Source of the DNA: Butyricicoccus sp.
GTDB taxonomy: Bacteria > Bacillota > Clostridia > Oscillospirales > Butyricicoccaceae
Assembly (NCBI GenBank): GCA_017886875.1
Contig: JAGHIZ010000059.1
Span: 47,199-111,198, forward strand
Length of the DNA stretch: 64,000 nt
Reading direction: 5' to 3'
In this document: one piece after another, positions 39,115 through 47,970 of the stretch
Position numbering within the stretch: the first letter of the stretch is position 1
Layout: every line of letters starts with the position of its first letter
Translations under genes and position numbers: made by a program
Notes under the pieces: generated by a model
Seen by the model: only the letters and a program-made list of their open reading frames with translations
The model's database searches: none
What the model was told of the DNA's origin: nothing

Positions 39115-40296
39115 ATGAATTTTGAAGAACTAAAGGCACAGGAAAACCAATATGTAATGAATACATACGGTAGATTTCCAATCGCTCTTGACCATGGCGA
39201 AAAGTCTATTTTATGGGACGTTGAGGGCAAGCGTTATATTGATATGACATCTGGCATAGGTGTTTGTAGTGTGGGCTATAACAATGAAAAAATTATATCT
39301 GCAATCACAGAGCAAGCTCACAAGTTAATGCATGTTTCAAATCTGTTTACAACTGAACCTATGGTTAAAACTGCAAAAACTCTTGTAGAGTCCACAGGTA
39401 TGGGCAAGGTGTTTTTCTCTAACTCTGGTGCGGAGTCAAATGAGGGTGCAATTAAACTTGCTCGTAAATATTCTTTTGATAAATATGGTGAGGGAAGAAG
39501 TAAAATCATAACTCTTGTAAACTCTTTCCATGGAAGAACTATTACAACCCTTAATGCAACAGGTCAAGAGAAATTTCATCAGTATTTTTTCCCATTTACT
39601 GAGGGTTTTGATTATGCAGCCGCAAACGATATAGAGAATTTAAAATCTAAAATTGATGATACAACTTGTGCTGTTATGATGGAGCTTATCCAAGGTGAGG
39701 GCGGTGTACTTCCTCTTGATAAGGAGTTTGTAAAGCAGGTTGAAACACTTTGCAATGAAAAGGATTTACTTTTAATTATAGATGAAGTTCAAACTGGTAT
39801 TGGTAGAACGGGCAGTTTATTCTGTTTCCAGCAGTATGATATTAAGCCTGATGTTGTAACTATGGCAAAGGGCTTAGGTGGCGGTGTTCCAATCGGTGCA
39901 GTTATGGCAAACAAAAAATGCTGTGATGTTTTAGGTCCAGGAATGCATGCAACAACTTTTGGCGGTACACCTACTGTATGTGCAGCTGCTAATGCAGTAT
40001 TAGACATTGTAAATAATAAACAATTTTTAGATGAAGTTAATAAAAAGGGCGAATATATAAAACAGGGTATTTTATCAATCGGTTCTCATAAAATCACAGA
40101 TGTTCGTGGTATGGGACTTATGCTCGGTATAATTGTCGATGCAGATAAACGTGCAGAATATGTAAATGAATGTATATCAAATGGTTTACTTGTGCTTACA
40201 GCAGGCACAAACACTATACGTTTATTACCACCACTAACAATTAGTTATGAAGAAATTGATGAGGCTATTTCTGTTTTCAAAAAAGTTTTTGCTTAA
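39115..40296 (+). CDS. argD: Acetylornithine aminotransferase
   Basis: This 393-residue PLP enzyme makes N-acetylornithine from the semialdehyde and glutamate. It shows NSGAESNEGAIKLARKYS, SFHGRT, the PLP Asp in LLIIDEVQTGIGRTG and the PLP Lys in TMAKGLGGGVPIGAV (about 246). Length and motif order are those of class III ArgD/RocD proteins; its operon position makes the acetylornithine role secure. Confidence 0.95.
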   Translation: MNFEELKAQENQYVMNTYGRFPIALDHGEKSILWDVEGKRYIDMTSGIGVCSVGYNNEKIISAITEQAHKLMHVSNLFTTEPMVKTAKTLVESTGMGKVFFSNSGAESNEGAIKLARKYSFDKYGEGRSKIITLVNSFHGRTITTLNATGQEKFHQYFFPFTEGFDYAAANDIENLKSKIDDTTCAVMMELIQGEGGVLPLDKEFVKQVETLCNEKDLLLIIDEVQTGIGRTGSLFCFQQYDIKPDVVTMAKGLGGGVPIGAVMANKKCCDVLGPGMHATTFGGTPTVCAAANAVLDIVNNKQFLDEVNKKGEYIKQGILSIGSHKITDVRGMGLMLGIIVDADKRAEYVNECISNGLLVLTAGTNTIRLLPPLTISYEEIDEAISVFKKVFA

Positions 40297-40312
40297 ATAA
40301 GGGGAGTAAGTT

Positions 40313-41224
40313 ATGAAACATTTATTAAAACTGCTTGATTGCAGTACAGAAGAAATTATTGGTTTATTAGACCTTGCAGACCAGTTAAAATATGAGCGTA
40401 AGAATAATATTGCTCATCATCATTTAGAAGGCAAAAGTATAGGTCTTATTTTCCAAAAATCATCTACTCGTACTAGAGTTTCTTTTGAAACTGGTATGTA
40501 TCAGTTAGGCGGTCAGGCATTGTTTTTATCTTCTCGTGATTTACAAATCGGTAGAGGTGAACCAGTACAAGATACCGCACGTGTATTATCACGTTATTTA
40601 GATAGTATTATGATTCGTACTTTCGAGCAAAAGGAAGTAGAAGATTTAGCTGAATATGGCTCTATTCCAGTTATCAACGGTTTAACAGATTTCTGTCACC
40701 CTTGTCAGGTACTTGCAGACCTTATGACTATTCGTGAAAAGTATGCTGTGCTTGAAGGCTTAAAGATGTGTTATATTGGTGATGGTAACAATATGGCTAA
40801 CTCTTTAATTGTTGGTGGTCTTAAAACTGGTATGAAGGTATCTGTTGCAACTCCAGATGATTATAGACCAGATGCAAAGGTGCTTGATTTTGCTAAGGAT
40901 TATGCAGACTTTACACTATGCAATGACCCAATGAAGGCAGCAGAAAATGCAGACGTTATTATTACAGATACATGGGCATCTATGGGTCAAGAAGACGAAA
41001 AAGAAATCCGTATGAAAGCATTTAAGGGCTATCAAGTAAATGATGAACTTATGGCAGCCGCTAAGGAAGGTGCAATGGTTCAGCATTGCTTGCCTGCATA
41101 TCGTGGTCAAGAGATTACAGAAAAGATTTTTGAAGAACATGCACATGAAATCTTTGAAGAAGCAGAAAACCGTTTACATGCACAAAAAGCAGTTATGGTT
41201 ACACTAATGAAAAATAAAGACTAA
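40313..41224 (+). CDS. argF: Ornithine carbamoyltransferase
   Basis: This 303-residue enzyme forms citrulline from ornithine and carbamoyl phosphate. The carbamoyl-phosphate loop SSTRTRVSFE, FCHPCQVLADLMTI, the ornithine-binding DTWASMGQEDE (SMG loop) and HCLPAYRGQEI (catalytic Cys) are all present. It is the last gene of the operon, with a terminator 10 bp after the stop. Carbamoyl phosphate could also come from the oxalurate pathway at 54-60 kb, but nothing in the sequence links the two directly. Confidence 0.96.
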   Translation: MKHLLKLLDCSTEEIIGLLDLADQLKYERKNNIAHHHLEGKSIGLIFQKSSTRTRVSFETGMYQLGGQALFLSSRDLQIGRGEPVQDTARVLSRYLDSIMIRTFEQKEVEDLAEYGSIPVINGLTDFCHPCQVLADLMTIREKYAVLEGLKMCYIGDGNNMANSLIVGGLKTGMKVSVATPDDYRPDAKVLDFAKDYADFTLCNDPMKAAENADVIITDTWASMGQEDEKEIRMKAFKGYQVNDELMAAAKEGAMVQHCLPAYRGQEITEKIFEEHAHEIFEEAENRLHAQKAVMVTLMKNKD

Positions 41225-41232
41225 TTAAATTT

Positions 41233-41276
41233 AAAATCCGCTATGATTATTAAAAATCTTAGCGGATTTTTTATTA
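41233..41276 (+). terminator. Terminator of the arg operon
   Basis: An 11-bp stem (41233-41243 with 41260-41270), continuing into weaker pairing in the loop, followed by a T-tract. Confidence 0.9.
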
Positions 41277-41341
41277 TTTTGATATAAAAAATAAAATTAA
41301 AAATTTTTATAAAAATTTTTTAATTTTTTTCAAAAATATGC

Positions 41342-41370
41342 TTGACTTTTGCATTAGCATATCATATAAT
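41342..41370 (+). promoter_or_regulatory. Promoter of tRNA-Ser
   Basis: TTGACT (41342-41347) and TATAAT (41365-41370) are separated by 17 bp, about 46 bp upstream of the tRNA. Confidence 0.85.
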
Positions 41371-41416
41371 AAACAAGGTCGCTGAGCTGAGCGGTCAAAA
41401 CAATAAAATATAGCAT

Positions 41417-41507
41417 GGAGAGTTGGCTGAGTGGTCGAAGGCGCACGATTGGAAATCGTGTGTGCGGTAATCCCGTACCCAGGGTTCAAATCCCTGACTC
41501 TCCGCCA
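41417..41507 (+). tRNA. tRNA-Ser(GGA)
   Basis: A 91-base type II tRNA, including an encoded CCA end. The acceptor stem GGAGAGT pairs with ACTCTCC. The D arm contains GCTGAGTGGTCGAAGGC. The anticodon loop TTGGAAA puts GGA at 41451-41453. A long variable arm (GTGCGGTAATCCCGTAC region) and GGGTTCAAATCCC T arm follow. A terminator lies 7 bp downstream. Confidence 0.97.
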
Positions 41508-41514
41508 TAAAGAT

Positions 41515-41546
41515 GCACTGAACTTAACTGTTCGGTGCTTTTTCTT
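41515..41546 (+). terminator. Terminator of tRNA-Ser
   Basis: A 9-bp stem with one wobble pair (41515-41523 with 41530-41538) followed by a T-rich run. Confidence 0.8.
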
Positions 41547-41650
41547 TTGTTTTAAAGCGGAAAAAGTATGTTAAATACATTTTATAATTTATATATTTAG
41601 AAGATTATTTGAAGTATACACTTAAAATACGCAAAAGATTAAAAAATATA

Positions 41651-41679
41651 TTGACATATTATTTATCAAGTAATATAAT
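41651..41679 (+). promoter_or_regulatory. Perfect-consensus sigma-A promoter
   Basis: TTGACA (41651-41656) and TATAAT (41674-41679) with a 17-bp spacer: an exact consensus promoter, the strongest-looking in the window. It points towards the tail-fibre-like gene, but its first downstream signals are a strong RBS without a normal start codon and then a terminator. Confidence 0.9.
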
Positions 41680-41724
41680 AAACACATAATATGTGTAAGA
41701 GTAAAATATATTCGTAAAAACAAT

Positions 41725-41800
41725 AGGAGGTGAAATTTATATTAAATTCAGCTGCACGTGATTCACCAGTGTATATTTCTATTAATCAATAGAAATATTT
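41725..41800 (+). other. Leader with strong RBS, short non-ATG frame and terminator hairpin
   Basis: AGGAGGTGA (41725-41733) is a near-perfect ribosome binding site. No ATG or usable TTG follows at the right distance; the only candidates are a GTG inside the RBS (41730) or an ATA at 41739. In that frame a short peptide ends NSAARDSPVYISINQ with its TAG at 41790-41792. The TAG falls inside an 11-bp perfect hairpin (arms about 41772-41782 and 41787-41797) followed by T residues, a typical terminator. It could be a leader peptide with attenuator in front of the tail-fibre-like gene, or a decayed small gene. The region 41508-41860 contains no other gene. Confidence 0.5.
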
Positions 41801-41860
41801 TTTTAAACTTATATTACGCAAAAACAGAATACAAATATGTTTTATAGAAAAGGTGGTTTT

Positions 41861-43870
41861 ATGGCATTAATTAATCGAAAAGTAAATGAATGGGAAAGAC
41901 CTGTTTCCAGTTTGGAAAATAAGCCGAAATTAACGGCAGAAGAACTTAAAGCAGCATTTGATTCAAATACAAATCAATTAAAACCTGTTATAAATGGTAT
42001 GATTGATGATTTAACAGGTGCTGAAGGTGCTGGAAATATCGGTATAAATCAAATTCAAGGTCTTGCAGGAAATACTGTACAACAAGTATTACAATCTACA
42101 CAAACAGGGCTTGCAGAGCGTTACACAAAAACGGAAACTGATAGTCAAATAACAACTAGAACAAAAGATTTAGTACAATCAATACAATTTGATGAGAATA
42201 CTGGTATTTTTACCATTATAAAAAGAGATGGTAGCAATTTTAAAATTGATACCGCACTTGAAAAAGTTCCTGCAAAATTTGAACTTATTTCATCTGGAAA
42301 TACAGTAAAACTTAGAATTACCAATATTGATGGTACAAATACAGAAACTGATGTTACAAGGCTTATGTCAGGTTACAGTTTTAAAGATACAGATAGCATT
42401 AGTTTTACTATGACAGGTGAAGGCAGCACAAAACAGGTAAGTGCAACTATTCGTACTGCGGGTGTTACAAAAGCGATGCTTGCGGCTGATGCTGTAACAT
42501 ATCTTGAGCAACTTGAAAGATTATCTTCTGAGCATAAATACTATGCAGAACAAAGTGCAATCAAGGCAGAACAGTATGCACAAAAAGCACAGCAATATAG
42601 CGGAAATCCGCCAATCATTGAGGACGGTAACTGGAAAACATGGAATGCAGATACACAAAATTATATAGATACTGGATTCCCTGCAAAAGGTGAAAAGGGT
42701 GAACAAGGTCGTGGACTTCAGATTTTGGGTTATTATGATACTCTTGAACTTTTACAAGCTGGTGAACAATCTCCAAATGCTGGTGATACTTATGGTGTTG
42801 GTACTGCTGCTCCTTATTTAATATACATTTGGGATAGTGTAAACAATATTTGGGTGAATAATGGTGAAATCCAAGGTATACAAGGTGAAAAAGGTGACCC
42901 TGGTAGTCCAGCTACTATAAATGGTGTTAACACACTTGAAATTATTAGTGGTGATAATATTGAACTGGAACAGTCTGGTTCACAGCTTACAATCAATGCA
43001 AAATGTAATAATAAAAAAGCAGCAAGATTTATAATTGGCACAAGTGCAAGCGGTTGGACAGCTAATGATTGTGATTATCTTTGTGATGGAACCGATGACC
43101 AAGTAGAAATAAATGCTGCTATTCAGGCTCTTTCAGAAAATGGGGGCGAGGTTATTATTCTTGATGGTACTTACAATATTACAGGGATTATTGAAGTGAA
43201 CAAGGTTAATACCAAGCTATCGGGCAATGGAAAAAGTACAATTTTAAAGAGAATGTGGAAGTCATCACATGAAGGGGTTATCAAAGTTAGTAAAAATTAT
43301 TGCACGATATCAAATCTACAAATAGATGGTAATGATAGTATCTATTCATATGGCTATGGTATACATATTATCGGAATTTTCTTTAATCTAATTGTTACTG
43401 ATATTACAATAACTGGCGTTATATGTAATAATAATAATACTGGTATTGTAGCTGAACAGATTAGCAATAGTATTATTAGTGGAAATACATGTTGTTATAA
43501 TGCTAATACAGGAATAGAAATTGCTGGAAGTGAAACAAACCTTCCATCTAGCAGTAATATTATTACTAACAATGTTTGTAACAATAATAAAGTTTATGGT
43601 ATTAAACTATATGCATGTGATAAAAGCACAGTTACAAGTAATATATGTAATGATAATGTTATTAATATGATTATAGGCGAGTCAGATAATAATACCATAA
43701 CAGGAAACACATGTATTCGTGGAAGTGGTTTACCATCAGACTATACATCAAATCAATATACAATGGACTGTACAGGAAATAACAATCTTATAGTTGGCAA
43801 TAATATAATGGGTAAAAATTATACAGACAGTGGCACTGGAAACACTTGGGCTAATAATAAATATCAATAA
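41861..43870 (+). CDS. Phage tail-fibre/tail-spike-like protein with collagen-like and beta-helix regions
   Basis: This 669-residue protein begins at ATG 41861 (RBS aaaggtgg 6 bp upstream; the in-frame ATG at 41837 has none). Regions: N-terminal MALINRKVNEWERPVSSLEN as in baseplate- or tail-associated proteins; YTKTETDSQIT, a common tail-fibre motif; a helical stalk near 200-235 (EHKYYAEQSAIKAEQYAQK); NPPIIEDGNWKTWN with GxY-type collagen-like stretches (GEKGEQGRG, IQGEKGDPG); then a right-handed beta-helix (about 410-660) with Asn-rich rungs such as NIITNNVCNNNKVYG and CDGTDDQVEINAAIQAL. No other phage gene is near, so it is an orphan, perhaps a domesticated surface or receptor-binding protein. 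Confidence 0.75.
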   Translation: MALINRKVNEWERPVSSLENKPKLTAEELKAAFDSNTNQLKPVINGMIDDLTGAEGAGNIGINQIQGLAGNTVQQVLQSTQTGLAERYTKTETDSQITTRTKDLVQSIQFDENTGIFTIIKRDGSNFKIDTALEKVPAKFELISSGNTVKLRITNIDGTNTETDVTRLMSGYSFKDTDSISFTMTGEGSTKQVSATIRTAGVTKAMLAADAVTYLEQLERLSSEHKYYAEQSAIKAEQYAQKAQQYSGNPPIIEDGNWKTWNADTQNYIDTGFPAKGEKGEQGRGLQILGYYDTLELLQAGEQSPNAGDTYGVGTAAPYLIYIWDSVNNIWVNNGEIQGIQGEKGDPGSPATINGVNTLEIISGDNIELEQSGSQLTINAKCNNKKAARFIIGTSASGWTANDCDYLCDGTDDQVEINAAIQALSENGGEVIILDGTYNITGIIEVNKVNTKLSGNGKSTILKRMWKSSHEGVIKVSKNYCTISNLQIDGNDSIYSYGYGIHIIGIFFNLIVTDITITGVICNNNNTGIVAEQISNSIISGNTCCYNANTGIEIAGSETNLPSSSNIITNNVCNNNKVYGIKLYACDKSTVTSNICNDNVINMIIGESDNNTITGNTCIRGSGLPSDYTSNQYTMDCTGNNNLIVGNNIMGKNYTDSGTGNTWANNKYQ

Positions 43871-43892
43871 AAAGTATACTGAAAATATAAAA

Positions 43893-43922
43893 AAGAACCA
43901 CCCAATGGGTGGTTCTTAACTT
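43893..43922. terminator. Terminator between tail-fibre-like gene and SLH adhesin
   Basis: A 12-bp perfect inverted repeat (43893-43917). The T-tract is on the minus strand, so it mainly ends the 1229-residue SLH gene. It can also block transcription of the plus strand. Confidence 0.8.
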
Positions 43923-44015
43923 AGCATAATTTATTTAAGCCTTATTTGATATTATTTGTGCAAAGACAGTTGCATTGTCTAGTAAAATTGTCGGAAATAA
44001 AAGCTGTTTTATTGC

Positions 44016-47000
44016 TTATTTCAAGTTCACAAATATAATTTCAGTATCTTGTGCATTCTTATACAAATTTTCATCTGTAACAGAATTAGCTGTTTCCCAC
44101 TCAACACCATTCCAGAAGTAGCTTCCTGTATTATTATCACCATAGCTACCACCATTAGAAATTATGATAGTGGAAGAAGTATCAGTGCCTTTAATTGTAC
44201 CAATGACAGTTCCAGAAATGGTTAGAGTAGCATTACTATTAACGGTTAAACTTTGGTCAATAATAAGATGTGCATTAGAAGGAATTATATAGTCATCTGT
44301 GTTTACTTCACCAGTTAATATGTAAGAAGTATCATTTAGTTCTTCCCAATGGTCAAAAAATGGCAGAGTTACACCGCTTGTAATCAATTCCCATTTTGCG
44401 TACACTATGCAATCAGCATCAAAAACAGTATCAGTAGAAATCTTATTATCTTCACTAGTACCATCTTCTGTTGTATACCAACCATTAAATTCGTATCCTG
44501 CACGCTCATCAGGGGTAGGAAGTTCAGTCAGTTTGTCTTCTTCATTTGTTACTTGAGTGCTAGTTGTAGGAGCATTAGTGTAGTTTAGATTGAAAGTAAT
44601 AATGTGAGCAGTTTTCCATTCATTGCCACTCCAGATATACGTTCCAGATGTTAGGTTTTTATATAGATTATCCTCAGTTACAATTAGCCTTGAATTTTCA
44701 GATGTACCTTCAATAGTACCACCACTTATTGTTTCACAAATAGTTAAAACACCAGTTTCAGCAACAGTTAGTTTTTGGTCATTATAAATGGTAACTGGTT
44801 TATTAATAGTTACATTATTATCTATATCAAAGCCAGTTGTAATATTAATTTCAGTAACATTAGTGTCATTTAAAGCTTTGTCTAGCTGAGTATTAGCGGA
44901 TATCCATGCTGTTTTAGCAGGTATATTTGTACTTTCTACAGTAAGATATGTTATTTCAACAATATTTCCAGCTGTATCTTTCCAAATTAGTAACTGTGTG
45001 ATGAGATTGCTTCCGAGTTGAGTTACTCCCATATCAACAGATGCATCAAGATAAGCAGCATTCATATAGTAGATATATTGACCATTTACAATATTATAGT
45101 TAGTATTTTCAGTATAATCTGTATTTAAAGTATAGTCAAACTTTCTAGTTAGTTCAAACCTTTCAGGCTGATAAACACTAATATATGCAATATTATCATA
45201 ACTAGGGTGCTTCATCTGCAAACCTACAAACATTGCACCGTTTTGTACAAGCTGTTCTAAATCTCTTTTGGAGTTCTCATCTCCATTTTCCATAGCATAT
45301 AGTTTGTCCAAATCCACAGTAAATGTGTAGTTAGTATTAAGCTTTGAGTAGTCTACGCCTGCGGCTGTATATGCTGCTGGATAGTCAAAGTTGCCATTAA
45401 TCTCACTATCAGGCTTTCCAGCTCCTTCAGGACGAATATTTACAGACTGTTGTGTACACTTAAACCAACCAGATTGATTAGCAGTTTCCAAATTACCAAT
45501 TTGAGGTTCATCACTCTCTGCAAACCATGCATATGTTGTTCCATTTGGTAAACTATTTACAGTAGCATTGGAACTAATTACCATCTTAGAAAGTGAGTCA
45601 TATATGGCATCTATGGAAAATTTATTGGCTATCATACCTTCAATATTACCTGATACAGTGCCATTAACAGTTATAGTTTTACCAGCTACAATATTTACAG
45701 TTGTGGTATCACATTCAAGATTAGCTTCACTACTATCATTACAATATTCATCATAAATATTAAGCTCACCATTTATAATTGTATCACTAAGAGTAGTTCT
45801 TTCATTTTCAGATGTGTATACATAAAGGCTACCGTCTACAGTTAGAATTCCATTTGAAGTCAATAATCCATCTGGTGCAATAATCATTTTAGCATTTTGA
45901 GAAATGGTTACATTTTTATCTTCAGGAATGGTAATTTCTTTTGTGATTGCAATTTTATTAACATTTAATGTTGAAGAAGCAAAATTTTCAGTAGGAATTT
46001 CCGCAGAGCCAATTTTAATATCACCATTTATAGTGATTGTTTTAATGTTGATATCATTTAAAGCGGTTTCTAGCTGAGTTAGAGTGTTAACAGTAGCAGA
46101 AGTTGTATTATCATTGTCACCGTCGTCATCAGAACCATCATTACTGTCACCAGAACCATCGTCACCATCGCCAGAACCATCGTCACCGCCGCCAGAACCA
46201 TCGTCACCGTCACCAGAACCATCGTCGCCGTCGCCGGAACCATCTTCACCGCTGCTGGAACCATCGTCGCCATCACCGGAACCATTGTCGCCACCGCCAG
46301 AACTACCAGAGCCACCACTAGAACCACCAGAGTTACCACTGTTGGAACTGCCAGAACTGTTACCATTTTCATTAGGCTTTATAACACTTCCATCACTTAT
46401 GGTAACATCGCTAGAACTGTTGTTTTCAATATTTGTGTTATTAGTTTCAACCTTGGTACCAGTAGAACCTTCAATAGCTTTTACATTTTTTACAGTACCA
46501 TCACCAGAAATGCTTGTGTTTAAGCCAGAGGTGACAACTAATTCTATCTTTGCACCTTTTATGGTGTAGATTGATACATTAGAGCCAGAAACAGATATAT
46601 TTTTTGCTGTACCAGCAACATAAACTGCTACATCATTTGCAAAGATTGATATATTTTCAACTGTTGCAGTTTTTGCTATATTCAGCTTTGAAGAATTTGC
46701 GGTTTCAGATACTAAAATAGTACCAACAGTACCAGTAACTTCAACCGATGTATCTATACTATCAATAGAAACTGTGTCAACTGAACCGTCAATCTTTACG
46801 ATATCAGAGTTATCATCTACTGAAATTTTAGAAACTTTGGCGTTATCTTGCACAGATATATTAACTATGCCTTGCTGACTAGCAACAAAAACATTTTCAA
46901 TTTTAGAATTGCCTTTAATGATAACAGAGTTTTCACCACCACCATGAATAATCAGTCTACCATTAACTGTTACATTATCAAGTTCAATATGACCTGTATT

Positions 47001-47705
47001 TACACCCTCAGTAATGATTAGGTCATCACTAATAGTTGTATCCTTGATAGTGACATTTTCTGTACTGATAATTGCAGAACCTGCAATATTTTTTGTATAT
47101 GTACCGCTATCATAAATATAAGATGCGAAAATATTGTTAATTATTGTAACAACTTCCGCACGAGTAATACTATCAGTTGGACGTAAAATGTTATTATATC
47201 CACAAATATAATTTTTTTCAGTCATTGCATTAACTGCTGGAAGTGCCCAATCACTAACAGAAGAAATATCACTGTAGGTTGCAGTTTGTGCATTATCTAC
47301 ATCTAAATCAAGTAGACGAGCGAACATAACAACTGCTTCTTGTCGAGTGATATTTGCATTAGGTTTTATATAACCATCTTCATAACCTTTAATGATGCCA
47401 GCAGCATTTACACTAAGCATTGCATCAGTATACCAAGTATTAGAAAGGTCAATAAAATTATTTTCCGCTTTAACTTGGTATTCCATCATATTATCAAGAA
47501 GAGTGGCAAACTCTGCACGGGTGATAGTATTATCTGGGTTAAGATTTCCATTTTCGTCAACATTAATAATACCATAATTTTGCCACGTACTTAGTGCTTG
47601 TGATGCCCAATGATTGTCAAAGTTTTCGGCTGCAAATGCAGTTATTACTTGACATATAAACAATAGACAAGCAAATAGGATAGATGTTAGTTTGAGATTT
47701 TTCAT
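44016..47705 (-). CDS. Large SLH-anchored surface protein (putative adhesin)
   Basis: This 1229-residue exported protein has a signal peptide (1-25) and three SLH repeats (about 27-75, 82-130, 143-190; each with a TRAEF or TRQEA motif) that bind the cell-wall polymer. A beta-solenoid-like region with VTIKDTTISDDLIITEGV-type rungs (about 205-440) follows, then a flexible Gly/Ser/Asp linker (about 442-531), a second beta-rich region (about 540-1010, with repeated TINGDIKIG/ITINKPVTI segments), a Listeria-Bacteroides repeat (about 1032-1103, ending YAKW) and a tail with another VNTDDYIIPSNAHLIIDQSL rung. This layout is that of clostridial adhesins. Its ligand is unknown. Confidence 0.85.
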   Translation of the reverse strand: MKNLKLTSILFACLLFICQVITAFAAENFDNHWASQALSTWQNYGIINVDENGNLNPDNTITRAEFATLLDNMMEYQVKAENNFIDLSNTWYTDAMLSVNAAGIIKGYEDGYIKPNANITRQEAVVMFARLLDLDVDNAQTATYSDISSVSDWALPAVNAMTEKNYICGYNNILRPTDSITRAEVVTIINNIFASYIYDSGTYTKNIAGSAIISTENVTIKDTTISDDLIITEGVNTGHIELDNVTVNGRLIIHGGGENSVIIKGNSKIENVFVASQQGIVNISVQDNAKVSKISVDDNSDIVKIDGSVDTVSIDSIDTSVEVTGTVGTILVSETANSSKLNIAKTATVENISIFANDVAVYVAGTAKNISVSGSNVSIYTIKGAKIELVVTSGLNTSISGDGTVKNVKAIEGSTGTKVETNNTNIENNSSSDVTISDGSVIKPNENGNSSGSSNSGNSGGSSGGSGSSGGGDNGSGDGDDGSSSGEDGSGDGDDGSGDGDDGSGGGDDGSGDGDDGSGDSNDGSDDDGDNDNTTSATVNTLTQLETALNDINIKTITINGDIKIGSAEIPTENFASSTLNVNKIAITKEITIPEDKNVTISQNAKMIIAPDGLLTSNGILTVDGSLYVYTSENERTTLSDTIINGELNIYDEYCNDSSEANLECDTTTVNIVAGKTITVNGTVSGNIEGMIANKFSIDAIYDSLSKMVISSNATVNSLPNGTTYAWFAESDEPQIGNLETANQSGWFKCTQQSVNIRPEGAGKPDSEINGNFDYPAAYTAAGVDYSKLNTNYTFTVDLDKLYAMENGDENSKRDLEQLVQNGAMFVGLQMKHPSYDNIAYISVYQPERFELTRKFDYTLNTDYTENTNYNIVNGQYIYYMNAAYLDASVDMGVTQLGSNLITQLLIWKDTAGNIVEITYLTVESTNIPAKTAWISANTQLDKALNDTNVTEINITTGFDIDNNVTINKPVTIYNDQKLTVAETGVLTICETISGGTIEGTSENSRLIVTEDNLYKNLTSGTYIWSGNEWKTAHIITFNLNYTNAPTTSTQVTNEEDKLTELPTPDERAGYEFNGWYTTEDGTSEDNKISTDTVFDADCIVYAKWELITSGVTLPFFDHWEELNDTSYILTGEVNTDDYIIPSNAHLIIDQSLTVNSNATLTISGTVIGTIKGTDTSSTIIISNGGSYGDNNTGSYFWNGVEWETANSVTDENLYKNAQDTEIIFVNLK
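46116..46283 (-). repeat. Eight 21-bp tandem repeats in the SLH adhesin linker
   Basis: Eight units of 21 bp encode GSGDGDD and variants (GSSSGED, GSGGGDD, GSGDSND, GSDDDGD). The acidic Asp/Gly repeat may bind Ca2+, although it does not match a strict RTX nonapeptide. Slippage could change its length. Confidence 0.9.
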
Positions 47706-47937
47706 AGAATATTCAGCTCCCTTATTTTTTTGGTGAAATCTCTTTTATTTGGCGAATATAACAATTTTAAAATATAATTATTGAATAAAATTATTAAATT
47801 ACACACAATAAAAGGATAATATCACCATTTATTCAATTATATATCTAATTAAATACCATTTCAATAATATTGCCAGACTGTTGAATATTCCTGATAAATC
47901 ATTTTGATTATGTATAAGAAAATATAAGCAATAAAAT

Positions 47938-47970
47938 ACCGACCTAAGTTTTTAGGTCGGTTAAATTTTT
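47938..47970 (-). terminator. Terminator downstream of the alpha/beta hydrolase
   Basis: A 10-bp stem (47938-47947 with 47952-47961) ending the pucR-hydrolase unit on the minus strand. The gap 47706-47970 between this and the SLH gene holds no gene; it carries the SLH gene's upstream region. Confidence 0.75.

Noticed and set aside
41861..43870. Diversity-generating retroelement target in the tail-fibre-like gene
   Set aside because: No reverse transcriptase, no template repeat and no C-type lectin end were found; the C-terminus is a beta-helix.
46116..46283. Regular 21-bp repeats as a CRISPR array
   Set aside because: The units are contiguous and in-frame coding repeats, with no unique spacers and no cas genes nearby.
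46084..46569. Plus-strand 161-codon Pro/Ser/Glu-rich reading frame
   Set aside because: It is the antisense shadow of the GSGDGDD repeat of the SLH adhesin; the periodic codons keep several frames open, and it has no RBS.
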